This document shows positions 26,456-34,969 of a DNA stretch of 64,000 nt, in pieces. How positions within the stretch are numbered: position 1 is the first letter of the stretch; every line of letters begins with the position of its first letter. The DNA comes from Actinoplanes missouriensis 431. GTDB taxonomy: Bacteria; Actinomycetota; Actinomycetes; Mycobacteriales; Micromonosporaceae. The stretch is taken from NCBI RefSeq assembly GCF_000284295.1, contig NC_017093.1, positions 8,432,001-8,496,000 on the forward strand. Direction: 5' to 3'. The notes beneath the pieces are model-generated. The model did not search any database. It had not been told where the DNA came from and saw only the letters and a program-made list of their open reading frames with translations. The translations under genes and the position numbers were made by a program.

Positions 26456-26947
26456 TCATGCCACTTCGGCGATGACCTCGACCTCGACAGGGGCGTTCAG
26501 CGGCAGCTCGGACACCCCGACCGCACTGCGCGCGTGCCGGCCCTGCTCGCCCAGCACCTCGCCGAAGAGGTTCGATGCGCCGTTGATGACGACCGGCTGA
26601 CCGGTGAAGCCCGGCGCCGACGCGACGAAACCGGTCACCTTGACGATCTTCACGACCCGGCCGAGCCCGACCAGCGACTCGATCGCGGCCAGCGCGTTGA
26701 GCGCGCAGATCTGCGCGAGCTCCGCGGCTTCCTCTCCGCTGACCTCGGCGCCGACCTTGCCGGCCTTCGGCAGCTTGCCGTCGACCAGCGGGAGCTGGCC
26801 GGAGACGTAGACGTAGTTGCCGGACTGCACGGCCGGGACGTAGGACGCCAGCGGCGGCACCACGGTCGGCAGGGTCAGTCCGAGTTCGGCGAGCTTCGCG
26901 TACGCGTCGACGGCGCCCTCGCCGGCGACCGGAGCCGGGCCCGTCAT
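26456..26947 (-). CDS. RidA family protein (YjgF/YER057c/UK114)
   Basis: 163 aa. The RidA fold is visible in VQSGNYVYVSGQLPLVDGK and LNALAAIESLVGLGRVVKIV. RidA proteins hydrolyse reactive enamine/imine intermediates. This longer actinobacterial subtype (Rv3678c position) lacks the canonical RNPYPAR arginine region, so imine deaminase activity is not assured. The ATG at 26945-26947 overlaps the stop of the DUF4177 gene (ATGA). Confidence 0.88.
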   Translation of the reverse strand: MTGPAPVAGEGAVDAYAKLAELGLTLPTVVPPLASYVPAVQSGNYVYVSGQLPLVDGKLPKAGKVGAEVSGEEAAELAQICALNALAAIESLVGLGRVVKIVKVTGFVASAPGFTGQPVVINGASNLFGEVLGEQGRHARSAVGVSELPLNAPVEVEVIAEVA

Positions 26948-27099
26948 GCCTTCGGCCGCTTCAGGTAGGCCACGAGCTGCTCGGGGTTGGGACCGGGCAC
27001 GACCTGGACGAGCTCCCAGCCGTCCTCGCCCCAGTTGTCGAGGATCTGCTTGGTCGCGTGTACCAGCAGGGGCACGGTCACGTACTCCCACTTCTGCAT
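26944..27099 (-). CDS. DUF4177 small protein
   Basis: 51 aa beginning MQKWEYVTVPLLVHATKQIL and containing DNWGEDGWELVQVVPG, the diagnostic pattern of DUF4177. The ATG at 27097-27099 has GGGAAAGG 8 nt upstream. It is translationally coupled to ridA by an ATGA overlap. The same pair exists in M. tuberculosis (Rv3678A/Rv3678c). Function unknown. Confidence 0.9.
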   Translation of the reverse strand: MQKWEYVTVPLLVHATKQILDNWGEDGWELVQVVPGPNPEQLVAYLKRPKA

Positions 27100-27211
27100 G
27101 ACTTGGCCTTTCCCTAAGAGTCGGATACCGGCACAGCTTAGGGCCCTCACCGAGGGATGGTTGGCTAGGCTGATCAGCACATATTGCGACTAATTGACTG
27201 CGGAGGGTGAG

Positions 27212-28012
27212 ATGACTCAGGATCCCGGCGGGCATCCGGAGCCGCCACCCTCGCCCGACCCGGAGCCACCGCAGCCGATTCCGCCGCCGAATCCCATCCC
27301 GGTGCCAGAACCGCCGCACGCGACCACCTACGCGCTGCCCGTCGCCGGGAGCGCGCCACCGCCGATCGGGGCGCACCGCGCCGACGACACCGCCGGGGAG
27401 AACCCCACCCAGGTGATCTCCAGCGTGCCCGGTCCCTGGCACGCCCGGCACGAGAAACCCGGCGAGTGGCAGCACACGCCGCCGCAGCACCTGGCATTCG
27501 AGCACTCGGCGCCGGCCGAGCCGATCTGGGTGGGCACGCCGGGCGGGTCGTCCTCGATGCGGCCGGACCGGAGCCGGCGGTCGACCGTGTTCCTGGTGTC
27601 GGCGCTGATGGCCACGCTGGTGCTCTGCGGCGGCGGGGCGGTCTCCGCGTACTTCCTGTTCCGCGACGCCGACAACCCCGGATCGCCGGACCCGGCGACG
27701 GCGGTCAACCGGTTCCTGACCGCCGTCTACACGCAACAGGACGCGAACGCCGCCGAGACCCTGGTGTGCCGCAAGTCCCGCGACGACCGGAAGCTGGCCG
27801 AGCGGGTGGACCAGATCAGCGCGTACGCCGACGGTTACGCGGGCGCGGTGTTCCGCTGGGACGATCCGGCGGTGTCCGGCACCACCGAGGAGCAGGCCAC
27901 CGTCGCGGTACGGGTGGTGGTGTCGACCCAGGACGAGAAGTCCGCCGCACAGGACCTGGAGTTCACCGTCGTCCGTAAGGCCGGCTGGCTGGTCTGCGAA
28001 GTCTCCGGCTAG
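27212..28012 (+). CDS. Proline-rich single-pass membrane protein, hypothetical
   Basis: 266 aa from the ATG at 27212, with GGAGGG at 27202. The first 120 residues are Pro-rich and presumably cytoplasmic. One membrane helix follows ([20 protein letters not shown]). The extracytoplasmic domain of about 110 residues begins [20 protein letters not shown], a layout like the DUF4878/Lumazine-binding-like domains of actinobacterial lipoproteins and membrane proteins. No enzymatic motif is seen. It is divergent from the DUF4177 gene and just upstream of the ArsA pair. Confidence 0.8.
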
Positions 28013-28031
28013 CCGGTGGCGCGGTTGGTCG

Positions 28032-28037
28032 TAACTT
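28032..28037 (+). promoter_or_regulatory. -10 hexamer for leaderless ArsA-like gene
   Basis: TAACTT, 6 nt upstream of the ATG at 28044, with no Shine-Dalgarno. Confidence 0.5.
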
Positions 28038-28043
28038 AGATAC

Positions 28044-28994
28044 ATGGGCGAACACCGCAACTGGCCGGAGAGACTGCACGTGGTGACCGGCAAGGGCGGC
28101 ACCGGGAAGACCAGTGTGGCTGCCGCTCTCGCGCTCGGCCTGGCCGCCGGCGGCCGGCGCACGCTGCTTGTCGAGGTGGAGGGCCGGCAGGGCATCGCGC
28201 AGCTGTTCGGCCTGGACCCCCTGCCGTACCAGGAGAAGCGGATCGCCACCACCAGCGGCGGCGGCGAGGTCCGCGCCCTGGCCGTGGATCCCGAGGAGGC
28301 CCTCCTCGAGTACCTCGACATGTTCTACAAGCTGGGCGCGGCCGGCCGGGCGCTGCGCAAGATCGGCGCCATCGACTTCGCCACCACGATCGCGCCCGGC
28401 CTGCGTGACGTGCTGCTCACCGGCAAGGTGAAAGAGGCCACCACCCGCGCCGAGAACGGGCGCCGGGTCTACGACGCGGTGGTCCTGGACGCGCCGCCGA
28501 CCGGCCGGGTCGGCCGCTTCCTGAACGTCACGGCGGAGACCGCCCGGCTCGCCAAGGTCGGTCCGATCAAGACGCAGAGCGACGGCGTCGCCTCGCTGCT
28601 GCGCTCGCCGATGACCGCGGTGCACGTGGTGACGCTCCTGGAGGAGATGCCGGTCCAGGAAAGCCTGGACGCGATAGGTGAGCTGACCGCCCTGCACATC
28701 CCGATCGGCCGGATCATCGTGAACGGCGCCCGCCCGTCGCTGCTGCCGGCCGGCAAGGTGACCAAGGCGGAGGTGAAACGGGGGCTGACGGCAGCCGGTC
28801 TACCCGCCTCGGCGGGCACGGTGAGCCAACTCACCGCCGAGGCTCAGGCCCACCTGACCCGGCGTGAGCTGGAGGAGTCGCTCCGGGTCGAACTGGCCGA
28901 GCTGGGCCGCCCGTTGGTGGAGCTACCCCAGCTGCCGGACGGCATCGACCTCGCGGCTCTGCAAGATCTGGCCGGCCGACTTCTGCGGGCCTGA
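28044..28994 (+). CDS. ArsA/GET3-like ATPase, first of a pair
   Basis: 316 aa SIMIBI-class ATPase. The deviant Walker A TGKGGTGKTSVA contains both the signature Lys17 and the P-loop Lys22. Switch II is VVLDAPPTGRVGRFL. It corresponds to Rv3679, one half of the mycobacterial two-protein ArsA-like pair. No arsB or ars regulator is nearby, so arsenite export is unlikely and a client-protein or cofactor role is open. The ATG at 28044 appears leaderless. The second ATPase follows after 39 bp. Confidence 0.9.
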   Translation: MGEHRNWPERLHVVTGKGGTGKTSVAAALALGLAAGGRRTLLVEVEGRQGIAQLFGLDPLPYQEKRIATTSGGGEVRALAVDPEEALLEYLDMFYKLGAAGRALRKIGAIDFATTIAPGLRDVLLTGKVKEATTRAENGRRVYDAVVLDAPPTGRVGRFLNVTAETARLAKVGPIKTQSDGVASLLRSPMTAVHVVTLLEEMPVQESLDAIGELTALHIPIGRIIVNGARPSLLPAGKVTKAEVKRGLTAAGLPASAGTVSQLTAEAQAHLTRRELEESLRVELAELGRPLVELPQLPDGIDLAALQDLAGRLLRA

Positions 28995-29021
28995 TCCGGG
29001 GATCGTCCGATCAAGACGCAT

Positions 29022-29027
29022 TACGCT
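29022..29027 (+). promoter_or_regulatory. -10 hexamer before the second ArsA-like gene
   Basis: TACGCT, 6 nt upstream of the GTG at 29034. A weak GGAA lies in the spacer, so both leaderless and weakly led translation are possible. Confidence 0.4.
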
Positions 29028-29033
29028 GGAACG

Positions 29034-30182
29034 GTGGCTGATTTGACCGCTCCACGGCTCGACGTCGACGGCCTGCTCGCCGATCCGGCCGTCCGCATCG
29101 TGGTGTGCTGCGGCGCCGGCGGCGTCGGCAAGACCACGACCGCCGCGGCGCTCGGCCTGCGCGCCGCCGAGATGCACGGGCGCAAGACGGTGGTGCTCAC
29201 CATCGACCCGGCCCGCCGGCTCGCACAGTCGATGGGCCTCACCGAGCTGGACAACACCCCGCGCCAGGTGAAAGGCATCGAGGTGGCCGGCGGCGGTGAG
29301 CTGCACGCCATGATGCTCGACATGAAGCGCACGTTCGACGAGGTGGTCGAGCAGCACACCAAGCCGGACCGCGCCGCCGAGATCTTCGCGAACCCCTTCT
29401 ATCAGGCGATGAGCTCGACCTTCTCCGGCACGCAGGAATACATGGCGATGGAGAAACTGGGTCAGCTGCGGGCCACCGACGAGTGGGACCTGATCGTCGT
29501 GGACACCCCGCCGTCGCGGTCGGCGCTGGACTTCCTGGACGCTCCGGCGCGGCTCTCCCGCTTCCTCGACGGGCGGATGCTGCGGATGCTGCTGGCGCCC
29601 GCGCGGACCGGCGGGCGGAGCATGTTCAGCCTGGTCACCGCGTCGTTCGGGCTCTTCTCCCGTACCGTGCAGAAAATCCTCGGCGCACAGCTGCTGACCG
29701 ATCTATCCGGTTTCGTCGCGGCGCTGGATTCGATGTTCGGCGGCTTCCGGGCCCGCGCCGACCAGACCTACCGCATCCTGCAGGACCCGCAGACCGCGTT
29801 CCTGCTGGTCGCGGCACCCGAGCGGGACGCCGTGCGGGAGGCGGCGTACTTCGCGGAGCGGCTGGTGGCCGAGCGGATGCCGCTGAGCGGCCTGGTCCTG
29901 AACCGGATGCACCAGACCGAGCCGGCCGGCCTGACCGCCGAGGAGAGCGAGGCCGCCGCGGCGGAGCTGGACGCCGCCGGCGATCAGCCGGTCACCGCCG
30001 ATGTGCTGCGCATCCACGCGGGTCTGCTGCGGCAGACCGAGCGGGAGGTCCGGGTGGCCGCGACGTTCACCGACGCCTTCCCGGCCGTGCCGACGACGGC
30101 TGTCGCGGCGCAGCCCGCCGACGTCCACGACGTCGACGGGCTGCGAACGATCGGAGCGCTGCTCGCGGGACCGGCTGCTTGA
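29034..30182 (+). CDS. ArsA/GET3-like ATPase, second of a pair
   Basis: 382 aa from GTG 29034. The P-loop reads CCGAGGVGKTTTAAAL (Lys33). The signature lysine of the ArsA/Get3/ParA class, present in the first ATPase, is replaced by Ala28, suggesting that this subunit depends on its partner for intersubunit catalysis. IDPARRLAQSMGL and IVVDTPPSRSALDFLD are typical ArsA blocks. It is equivalent to Rv3680. A heterodimer with the upstream gene product is the natural inference. It is convergent with whiB (24-bp gap). Confidence 0.9.
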   Translation: MADLTAPRLDVDGLLADPAVRIVVCCGAGGVGKTTTAAALGLRAAEMHGRKTVVLTIDPARRLAQSMGLTELDNTPRQVKGIEVAGGGELHAMMLDMKRTFDEVVEQHTKPDRAAEIFANPFYQAMSSTFSGTQEYMAMEKLGQLRATDEWDLIVVDTPPSRSALDFLDAPARLSRFLDGRMLRMLLAPARTGGRSMFSLVTASFGLFSRTVQKILGAQLLTDLSGFVAALDSMFGGFRARADQTYRILQDPQTAFLLVAAPERDAVREAAYFAERLVAERMPLSGLVLNRMHQTEPAGLTAEESEAAAAELDAAGDQPVTADVLRIHAGLLRQTEREVRVAATFTDAFPAVPTTAVAAQPADVHDVDGLRTIGALLAGPAA

Positions 30183-30206
30183 TCTCCGCGGGCACCGCTC
30201 GTGGGA

Positions 30207-30506
30207 TCAGCTGGAGACGAGCACCTTGTCGGCGCCCTTCTCCCGCAGCGCGGCCTCGAACGTCTTCCGCCAGCTCGCCACATGCGGGTGGCGGCGCAGG
30301 AGCGCCCGCCGCTCGCGTTCCGTCATGCCTCCCCAGACGCCGAACTCGATGCGGTTGTCCAGGGCGTCGGCGAGGCACTCGTAGCGAACCGGGCAGCTGC
30401 GGCAGATCCTCTTCGCCACGTTCTGCTCGGCGCCCTGCACGAACAGCGCGTCAGGGTCGCCACTCTGACACGCCGCCATGCTGGGCCAGTCGCTGATCAT
30501 CCCCAT
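30207..30506 (-). CDS. whiB4: WhiB-family iron-sulfur transcription factor (WhiB4-like)
   Basis: 99 aa. Cluster ligands Cys13, Cys35, Cys38 and Cys44 have the WhiB spacing, followed by the turn GVWGGMTERERR and a basic C-terminus. Position between the ArsA pair and ponA2 matches Rv3681c WhiB4, a redox-responsive DNA-binding protein (WblA in Streptomyces). The ATG at 30504-30506 is preceded by a weak GGGGGA, and an ATG two codons later is also possible. It shares a 310-bp upstream region with ponA2. Confidence 0.93.
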   Translation of the reverse strand: MGMISDWPSMAACQSGDPDALFVQGAEQNVAKRICRSCPVRYECLADALDNRIEFGVWGGMTERERRALLRRHPHVASWRKTFEAALREKGADKVLVSS

Positions 30507-30816
30507 CGGTAAACGTCCCCCCTTGTTTCCCCCCGACGTCCGCGGACCATGTCCCCCATGCCACGCGGACGCCCTGTGCGATGTCTCGCCGGACCATCAT
30601 GCTCCGTAGTTGGGTGATTACGCAACGTTGTCCCTCAAATACGTATAGCCCGGTAGTTCCGGGCAAAGCGGCCAGGGGATGGTGGCCGAACGGGGGCATC
30701 TTTGGTGCAGAAGCCGAAAAACGCTCCGCTAGGCGGGGTGACAGGCCACACTCATATCGGGCGAGGAGGACCTTCTCGCCAGGCGGTCGCGTGCACTGTT
30801 CGCGTACCCTGCTCGG
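30507..30816. promoter_or_regulatory. 310-bp divergent control region of whiB4 and ponA2
   Basis: No gene seen. It contains a 6-bp hairpin GCCCGG-TAGTT-CCGGGC at 30648-30664, an AACGTT palindrome near 30625, and the AT-richer CAAATACGTATAG around 30636. The ponA2 end carries a leaderless-type -10 at 30805. Confidence 0.45.
30805..30810 (+). promoter_or_regulatory. -10 hexamer for leaderless ponA2
   Basis: TACCCT, 6 nt upstream of the GTG start at 30817, with no Shine-Dalgarno. Confidence 0.5.
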
Positions 30817-33255
30817 GTGACCTCCTGGCTTCGCAGACGCGATCACAACATCTTCACGAACGCGACCTCGCTTTTGATATGCGGCCTGCTGGCCGGCGTG
30901 GTCGTGGCCGCCGCCGCTTTCCCCGCCGCGGCGATGACCGGTCTGGCCGCGAAAGCCGGCGGCCAGACGTTCGCGGACCTGCCCAGTGAGCTCAGGAACT
31001 TCAGTTCACCGCAGATCACCCGGATCTACGCGTCCGACGGGCGCACCCAGATCTCGCAGTTCTACGACGAGTTCCGCAGCGACGTTCCGCTGAAGGACAT
31101 CTCCAAGAACATGCAGAACGCGATCCTCGCTGCCGAGGACCGGAAGTTCTACGAGCACAACGGCGTCGACCTCAAGGGCGTCGCCCGGGCATTCGTGGGC
31201 AACAGTCAAGGTGGCGCCCAGCAGGGCGCCTCGACCCTCACCATGCAGTACGTGCGGATGTCGCTGGCCTACTCGGCGACCAACCCGCAGGAGGTGATCG
31301 ACGCGACGAAGGACAGCCCGAAGCGCAAGGTCACCGAGATGAAGTACGCGCTGCAGGTGGAGAAGCAGCTCACGAAGGAGCAGATTCTCGAGCGCTACCT
31401 GAACATCGCGCCCTTCGGCAACCAGGCGTACGGCGTCTTCGCCGCGAGCCAGGTCTACTTCAACAAGAAGCCGAAGGACCTGTCGATCGCCGAGGCCGCC
31501 ATGCTCGCCGGCATGGTGAAGGCGCCGACCAGCTTCAACCCGGTCAACCCGTCGGGCCACAAGCAGATCACCGAGCGCCGCGACAACTACATCATCCCCG
31601 GCATGGTCACGCAGGGGTCGATCACGCAGGCGGACGCCGACAAGGCGAAGAAGGAGAAGGTCCCCACCAAGGTCCGCTCGGTCGGCAACGGCTGCGCCTG
31701 GGTGGCGAAGAACAACTGGGGCTTCTTCTGCGACTACTTCTACCGGTGGTGGCTGGGCCAGGAGGCCTTCGGCGCCACCGAGTACGACCGGGAGCGTCGC
31801 CTGAAGAGCGGTGGCTACCGGGTCGTCACCACCCTGGACCTCAAGGGCCAGGCCGCGGCGCGCAAGCAGATCTCCCAGCGGCAGAAGGACACCAGCAAGA
31901 ACGCGCTGCTGCTGGCCGGCGTTCAGCCCGGCACCGGCAAGGTTCGGCTGCTCGCCACGAACCGTAAGTACAAGCTCGACGACCCGTCGGACCCGCAGAA
32001 CAAGATCTCCTCGGACCCGAAGAAGGCGGCCAAGGGCATCCGCGGCACGTACCCGAACACCACCAACCCGCTGATGACCGGTGGCGGCGACATCACCGGT
32101 TACCAGGCCGGCTCGGTGTTCAAGATCTTCCCGATCATCGCGGCGCTGGAGTCGGGTCTTCCGCTGGGCACGACGATCAAGGCCGAGAAGCAGTACAAGT
32201 CCGGCTACATCGTTCAGCGCGGCTCGTCCGCCGCCTGTGCCGGCACGCACTTCTACTGCCCGAAGAACTCGGGTGGCGGCGGCGCCGGCGTCTACACGAT
32301 GTGGTCCGCCTTCGCGAAGTCGATCAACACGTACTTCATCCCGCTGCAGGAACGCGTCGGCACCGACAAGGTGGTCGCCGTGGCCAAGCGCTTCGGCGTG
32401 CAGTTCCGCGAGCCGAACGACGCCTTCATGACCACCAAGGAGGGCGGCGTCGAGCAGTGGGGCGCGTTCTCCCTCGGTGTGACCGCGTCCACGCCGCTGG
32501 ACATGGCGAACGCGTACGCCACGCTCGCCGGTGACGGCAAGTACTGCGAGCCCACCCCGGTCGAGCAGATCACCACCAAGGACGGCGAGAAGATCGACGT
32601 CGGCAAGCCGCACTGCATCCAGGCCACCCCGAAGGACGTGGCCCGGGCGGCTCTCGACGCGGCGCGCTGCCCGGTCGGTGACTCGGCCCAGATGGGCGCC
32701 TGCAACGGCGCGACCGCCGGCCCGACCAAGGGCATCGTCGAGCACCCGGTGTTCGGCAAGTCCGGCACCACCGACGCCGACAAGACCGCGTCGCTGATCG
32801 TCGGCACCACGTCGATCGTGGTGGCGGGCTACATGGTCAACCCGGACTACCCGGACCACAAGGACCACATGTCGCACCCGATCATCAACCCGACCGTTCA
32901 GTACACGGTCGCGGCCTACATGAAGGGCAAGCCCAAGGTCCAGTTCAAGAAGCCAAGCAGCACCAAGATCGCGACCGGCGATCAGCGCTCGATCGCTGAT
33001 GTGACGTGCGACTCGCTCGGATCGGCCCGGGACCGGCTCGAGGGCCAGGGCTTCTCGGTCTCGGTCGGCTCGACGGTCGACTCGAAGTGCCCGGCCGGCA
33101 CCGTGGCGAGCACCAACCCGTCCGGTCGCACGATCAAGGGCGGCGTCGTGGTGCTGGAGATCAGCAACGGCAAGCAGGACAAGCCGAAGACACCGGAGGG
33201 CCAGCCGTCCGGAGAACCGGGGCGCCCCGGCGAGAACAACGGCCCGGGCAACTAG
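30817..33255 (+). CDS. ponA2: Bifunctional penicillin-binding protein with PASTA domain (PonA2-like)
   Basis: 812 aa class A PBP that polymerises glycan strands and cross-links peptides. An N-terminal anchor (LLICGLLAGVVVAAAAF) is followed by a GT51 glycosyltransferase with catalytic Glu107 in ILAAEDRKFYEHNGVD and GASTLTMQYVR. The transpeptidase has SxxK at 433-436 (GSVFKIFP), SIN in AKSINTYF and KSGTT at 648-652. One PASTA domain lies near the C-terminus (residues about 725-790), then a Pro/Gly/Glu-rich tail. Position next to whiB4 matches Rv3682. The GTG at 30817 appears leaderless. A strong terminator follows. Confidence 0.96.
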   Translation: MTSWLRRRDHNIFTNATSLLICGLLAGVVVAAAAFPAAAMTGLAAKAGGQTFADLPSELRNFSSPQITRIYASDGRTQISQFYDEFRSDVPLKDISKNMQNAILAAEDRKFYEHNGVDLKGVARAFVGNSQGGAQQGASTLTMQYVRMSLAYSATNPQEVIDATKDSPKRKVTEMKYALQVEKQLTKEQILERYLNIAPFGNQAYGVFAASQVYFNKKPKDLSIAEAAMLAGMVKAPTSFNPVNPSGHKQITERRDNYIIPGMVTQGSITQADADKAKKEKVPTKVRSVGNGCAWVAKNNWGFFCDYFYRWWLGQEAFGATEYDRERRLKSGGYRVVTTLDLKGQAAARKQISQRQKDTSKNALLLAGVQPGTGKVRLLATNRKYKLDDPSDPQNKISSDPKKAAKGIRGTYPNTTNPLMTGGGDITGYQAGSVFKIFPIIAALESGLPLGTTIKAEKQYKSGYIVQRGSSAACAGTHFYCPKNSGGGGAGVYTMWSAFAKSINTYFIPLQERVGTDKVVAVAKRFGVQFREPNDAFMTTKEGGVEQWGAFSLGVTASTPLDMANAYATLAGDGKYCEPTPVEQITTKDGEKIDVGKPHCIQATPKDVARAALDAARCPVGDSAQMGACNGATAGPTKGIVEHPVFGKSGTTDADKTASLIVGTTSIVVAGYMVNPDYPDHKDHMSHPIINPTVQYTVAAYMKGKPKVQFKKPSSTKIATGDQRSIADVTCDSLGSARDRLEGQGFSVSVGSTVDSKCPAGTVASTNPSGRTIKGGVVVLEISNGKQDKPKTPEGQPSGEPGRPGENNGPGN

Positions 33256-33267
33256 CGGCCTGATCCA

Positions 33268-33304
33268 AAACGGGCGGGAGATCGAGATGATCTCCCGCCC
33301 GTTT
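33268..33304. terminator. Bidirectional terminator between ponA2 and yqeY-like gene
   Basis: A perfect 16-bp stem (33268-33283 with 33289-33304) with a 5-nt loop, flanked by A-rich and T-rich ends so it works on both strands. Confidence 0.92.
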
Positions 33305-33315
33305 CATTTCGCCTC

Positions 33316-33768
33316 TCAGGCGAGCTGACGCCGGACCTCGGCTGCCACCCGGCCACCCTCCGCGCGGCCCGCAACGGCGGCCTGAGCCGCCTTCATGGCC
33401 GGGCCCATCTGCGCCTTGCCGCTGAAGCCACCGGACGTGAGCGCCTGGGTCACGATCTCGGCGATCTCCTCGTCGGTCAGCTGCTTCGGCAGGTACCGGT
33501 CCAGCACCTCGCCCTCGGCGGTCTCCTTCGCCGCCTGGTCGGCCCGGCCCGCCCCGGAGAACGCGGTAGCGGCCTCACGCCGCTTCTTCGCCTCCTTGGT
33601 GAGCACCGCCAGCACCTCGTCGTCGGAGAGCTCACGGGCCTCGTCGCCGGCCACCTCGGCGGTGCGCACGGCGGACAGCGCCATCCGCAGCGTGGAGGTG
33701 ATCAGCTCGTCCCGGGACTTCATGGCGGCGTGCAGGTCATCGTTCAGGCGGTCTTTCAGCGTTCCCAT
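33316..33768 (-). CDS. GatB/YqeY domain-containing protein
   Basis: 150 aa. MGTLKDRLNDDLHAAMKSRD and LPKQLTDEEIAEIV are typical of the free-standing YqeY family, related to the tail domain of GatB amidotransferase. Its tRNA-linked role is inferred. The ATG at 33766-33768 was chosen because homologues start there. It has no Shine-Dalgarno but TAGTTT 8 nt upstream on the minus strand. Only 25 bp separate its start from that of the divergent phosphoesterase. Confidence 0.92.
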   Translation of the reverse strand: MGTLKDRLNDDLHAAMKSRDELITSTLRMALSAVRTAEVAGDEARELSDDEVLAVLTKEAKKRREAATAFSGAGRADQAAKETAEGEVLDRYLPKQLTDEEIAEIVTQALTSGGFSGKAQMGPAMKAAQAAVAGRAEGGRVAAEVRRQLA

Positions 33769-33776
33769 GGACGGAG

Positions 33777-33786
33777 AAACTACCCT
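33777..33786. promoter_or_regulatory. Overlapping divergent -10 hexamers
   Basis: TACCCT (33781-33786, plus strand, 7 nt before ATG 33794) and TAGTTT (complement of 33777-33782, 8 nt before ATG 33768) share the TA at 33781-33782. One RNA polymerase site apparently serves both directions. Confidence 0.55.
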
Positions 33787-33793
33787 TGCCGTC

Positions 33794-34690
33794 ATGCGTA
33801 AGCGCCCCCTTATCACCGCTGCCGCCGCACTGACCGCCCTGGGTGGCGCGACGTTCGCCTATGCCTCCCTGATCGAGCGCAACGCGTTCACCCTGCGCCG
33901 GTTCGACGTGCCGGTGCTGGAACCGGATGCCGAACCACTGCGGATCCTGCACATCTCGGACCTGCACATGATGCCGGACCAGCGCCGCAAGCAGGACTGG
34001 GTGGCCGCGCTGATCGGCACCGACCCGGACCTGGTGATCAACACCGGGGACAACCTGTCCTCGCCGCACGCGGTGCCCGGGGTGCTGCGCGCTCTGGAGC
34101 CGATGCTCGACCTGCCCGGTGCGTTCGTCTTCGGTTCCAACGACTACAAGGGCCCGAAATTCAAGAACCCCCTGAGGTACGTGCTGCCCGGCGAGCGGGA
34201 GTACGTGCAGGGCAACGACCTGCCCACCGAGGACCTGCGGGCCGCCCTCGTCGACGCCGGCTGGGCCGACCTGAACAACGCGCGCACCACGCTGAAAGCG
34301 GGCGGCCGCTCGATCGAGCTGGCCGGTGTGGACGACCCGCACATCAGCCAGGACGACTACGACTCGGTGGCCGGCCCGATCAGCCCCGGTGCCGACCTGC
34401 ACCTCGGCGTCACCCACACACCGGCGTCCCGGGTCCTCGACGCGATGGCCGCCGACGGCTTCGACCTGCTGCTGGCCGGTCACACCCACGGCGGCCAGGT
34501 CTGCGTGCCGCTCGTCGGCGCGCTCACCACCAACTGCGACCTCCCGCTCTCGATGGCGAAAGGCCTGCACCGCTGGCCCGGCTCGGACTCCTGGCTGCAC
34601 GTCTCGGCCGGCCTGGGCACCCATCCGACCGCCCCGATCCGCTTCGCCTGCCGCCCGGAGGCCACCCTGCTCACCTTGATATCGCGCTGA
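33794..34690 (+). CDS. Calcineurin-like metallophosphoesterase, membrane-associated
   Basis: 298 aa. A short N-terminal hydrophobic segment (LITAAAALTALGGATFAYA) precedes a YaeI/LpxH-like phosphoesterase domain: LHISDLHMMP, INTGDNLS, FGSNDYKGP and LLAGHTHGGQV are the metal-binding blocks. It is equivalent to Rv3683 by position after ponA2. The substrate is unknown. The ATG at 33794 is leaderless-like. The frame is open upstream to 33395, but that overlaps the divergent yqeY-like gene. Confidence 0.92.
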   Translation: MRKRPLITAAAALTALGGATFAYASLIERNAFTLRRFDVPVLEPDAEPLRILHISDLHMMPDQRRKQDWVAALIGTDPDLVINTGDNLSSPHAVPGVLRALEPMLDLPGAFVFGSNDYKGPKFKNPLRYVLPGEREYVQGNDLPTEDLRAALVDAGWADLNNARTTLKAGGRSIELAGVDDPHISQDDYDSVAGPISPGADLHLGVTHTPASRVLDAMAADGFDLLLAGHTHGGQVCVPLVGALTTNCDLPLSMAKGLHRWPGSDSWLHVSAGLGTHPTAPIRFACRPEATLLTLISR

Positions 34691-34763
34691 CCTGCGTTTT
34701 TGCGGATTAGGGGTACCCGTTTTCGCGGAGCCGGGACGGTCGGCTAGTATTTCTCCTGCAGCT

Positions 34764-34840
<77 letters not shown>

Positions 34841-34853
34841 CGTAGTTGCAGGT

Positions 34854-34887
34854 AAGGCCCGGCTCCCCCTCGGGGGAGCCGGGCCTT
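34854..34887 (+). terminator. Terminator after tRNA-Pro
   Basis: A stem of about 15 bp (34854-34868 with 34873-34887) and a 4-nt loop, 13 nt after the CCA end. It has A and T flanks. Confidence 0.88.
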
Positions 34888-34969
34888 CCGCTTACCCGAG
34901 CCACAAACACAGCAGCGTGTGGATTTCGGGGGCGGAGCGCGCCCGAATCACACACGCGGGAATGCGGGG

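Noticed and set aside
31006..32877. Long minus-strand frame opposite ponA2
   Set aside because: Antisense shadow. The GT51 and transpeptidase motifs are on the plus strand.
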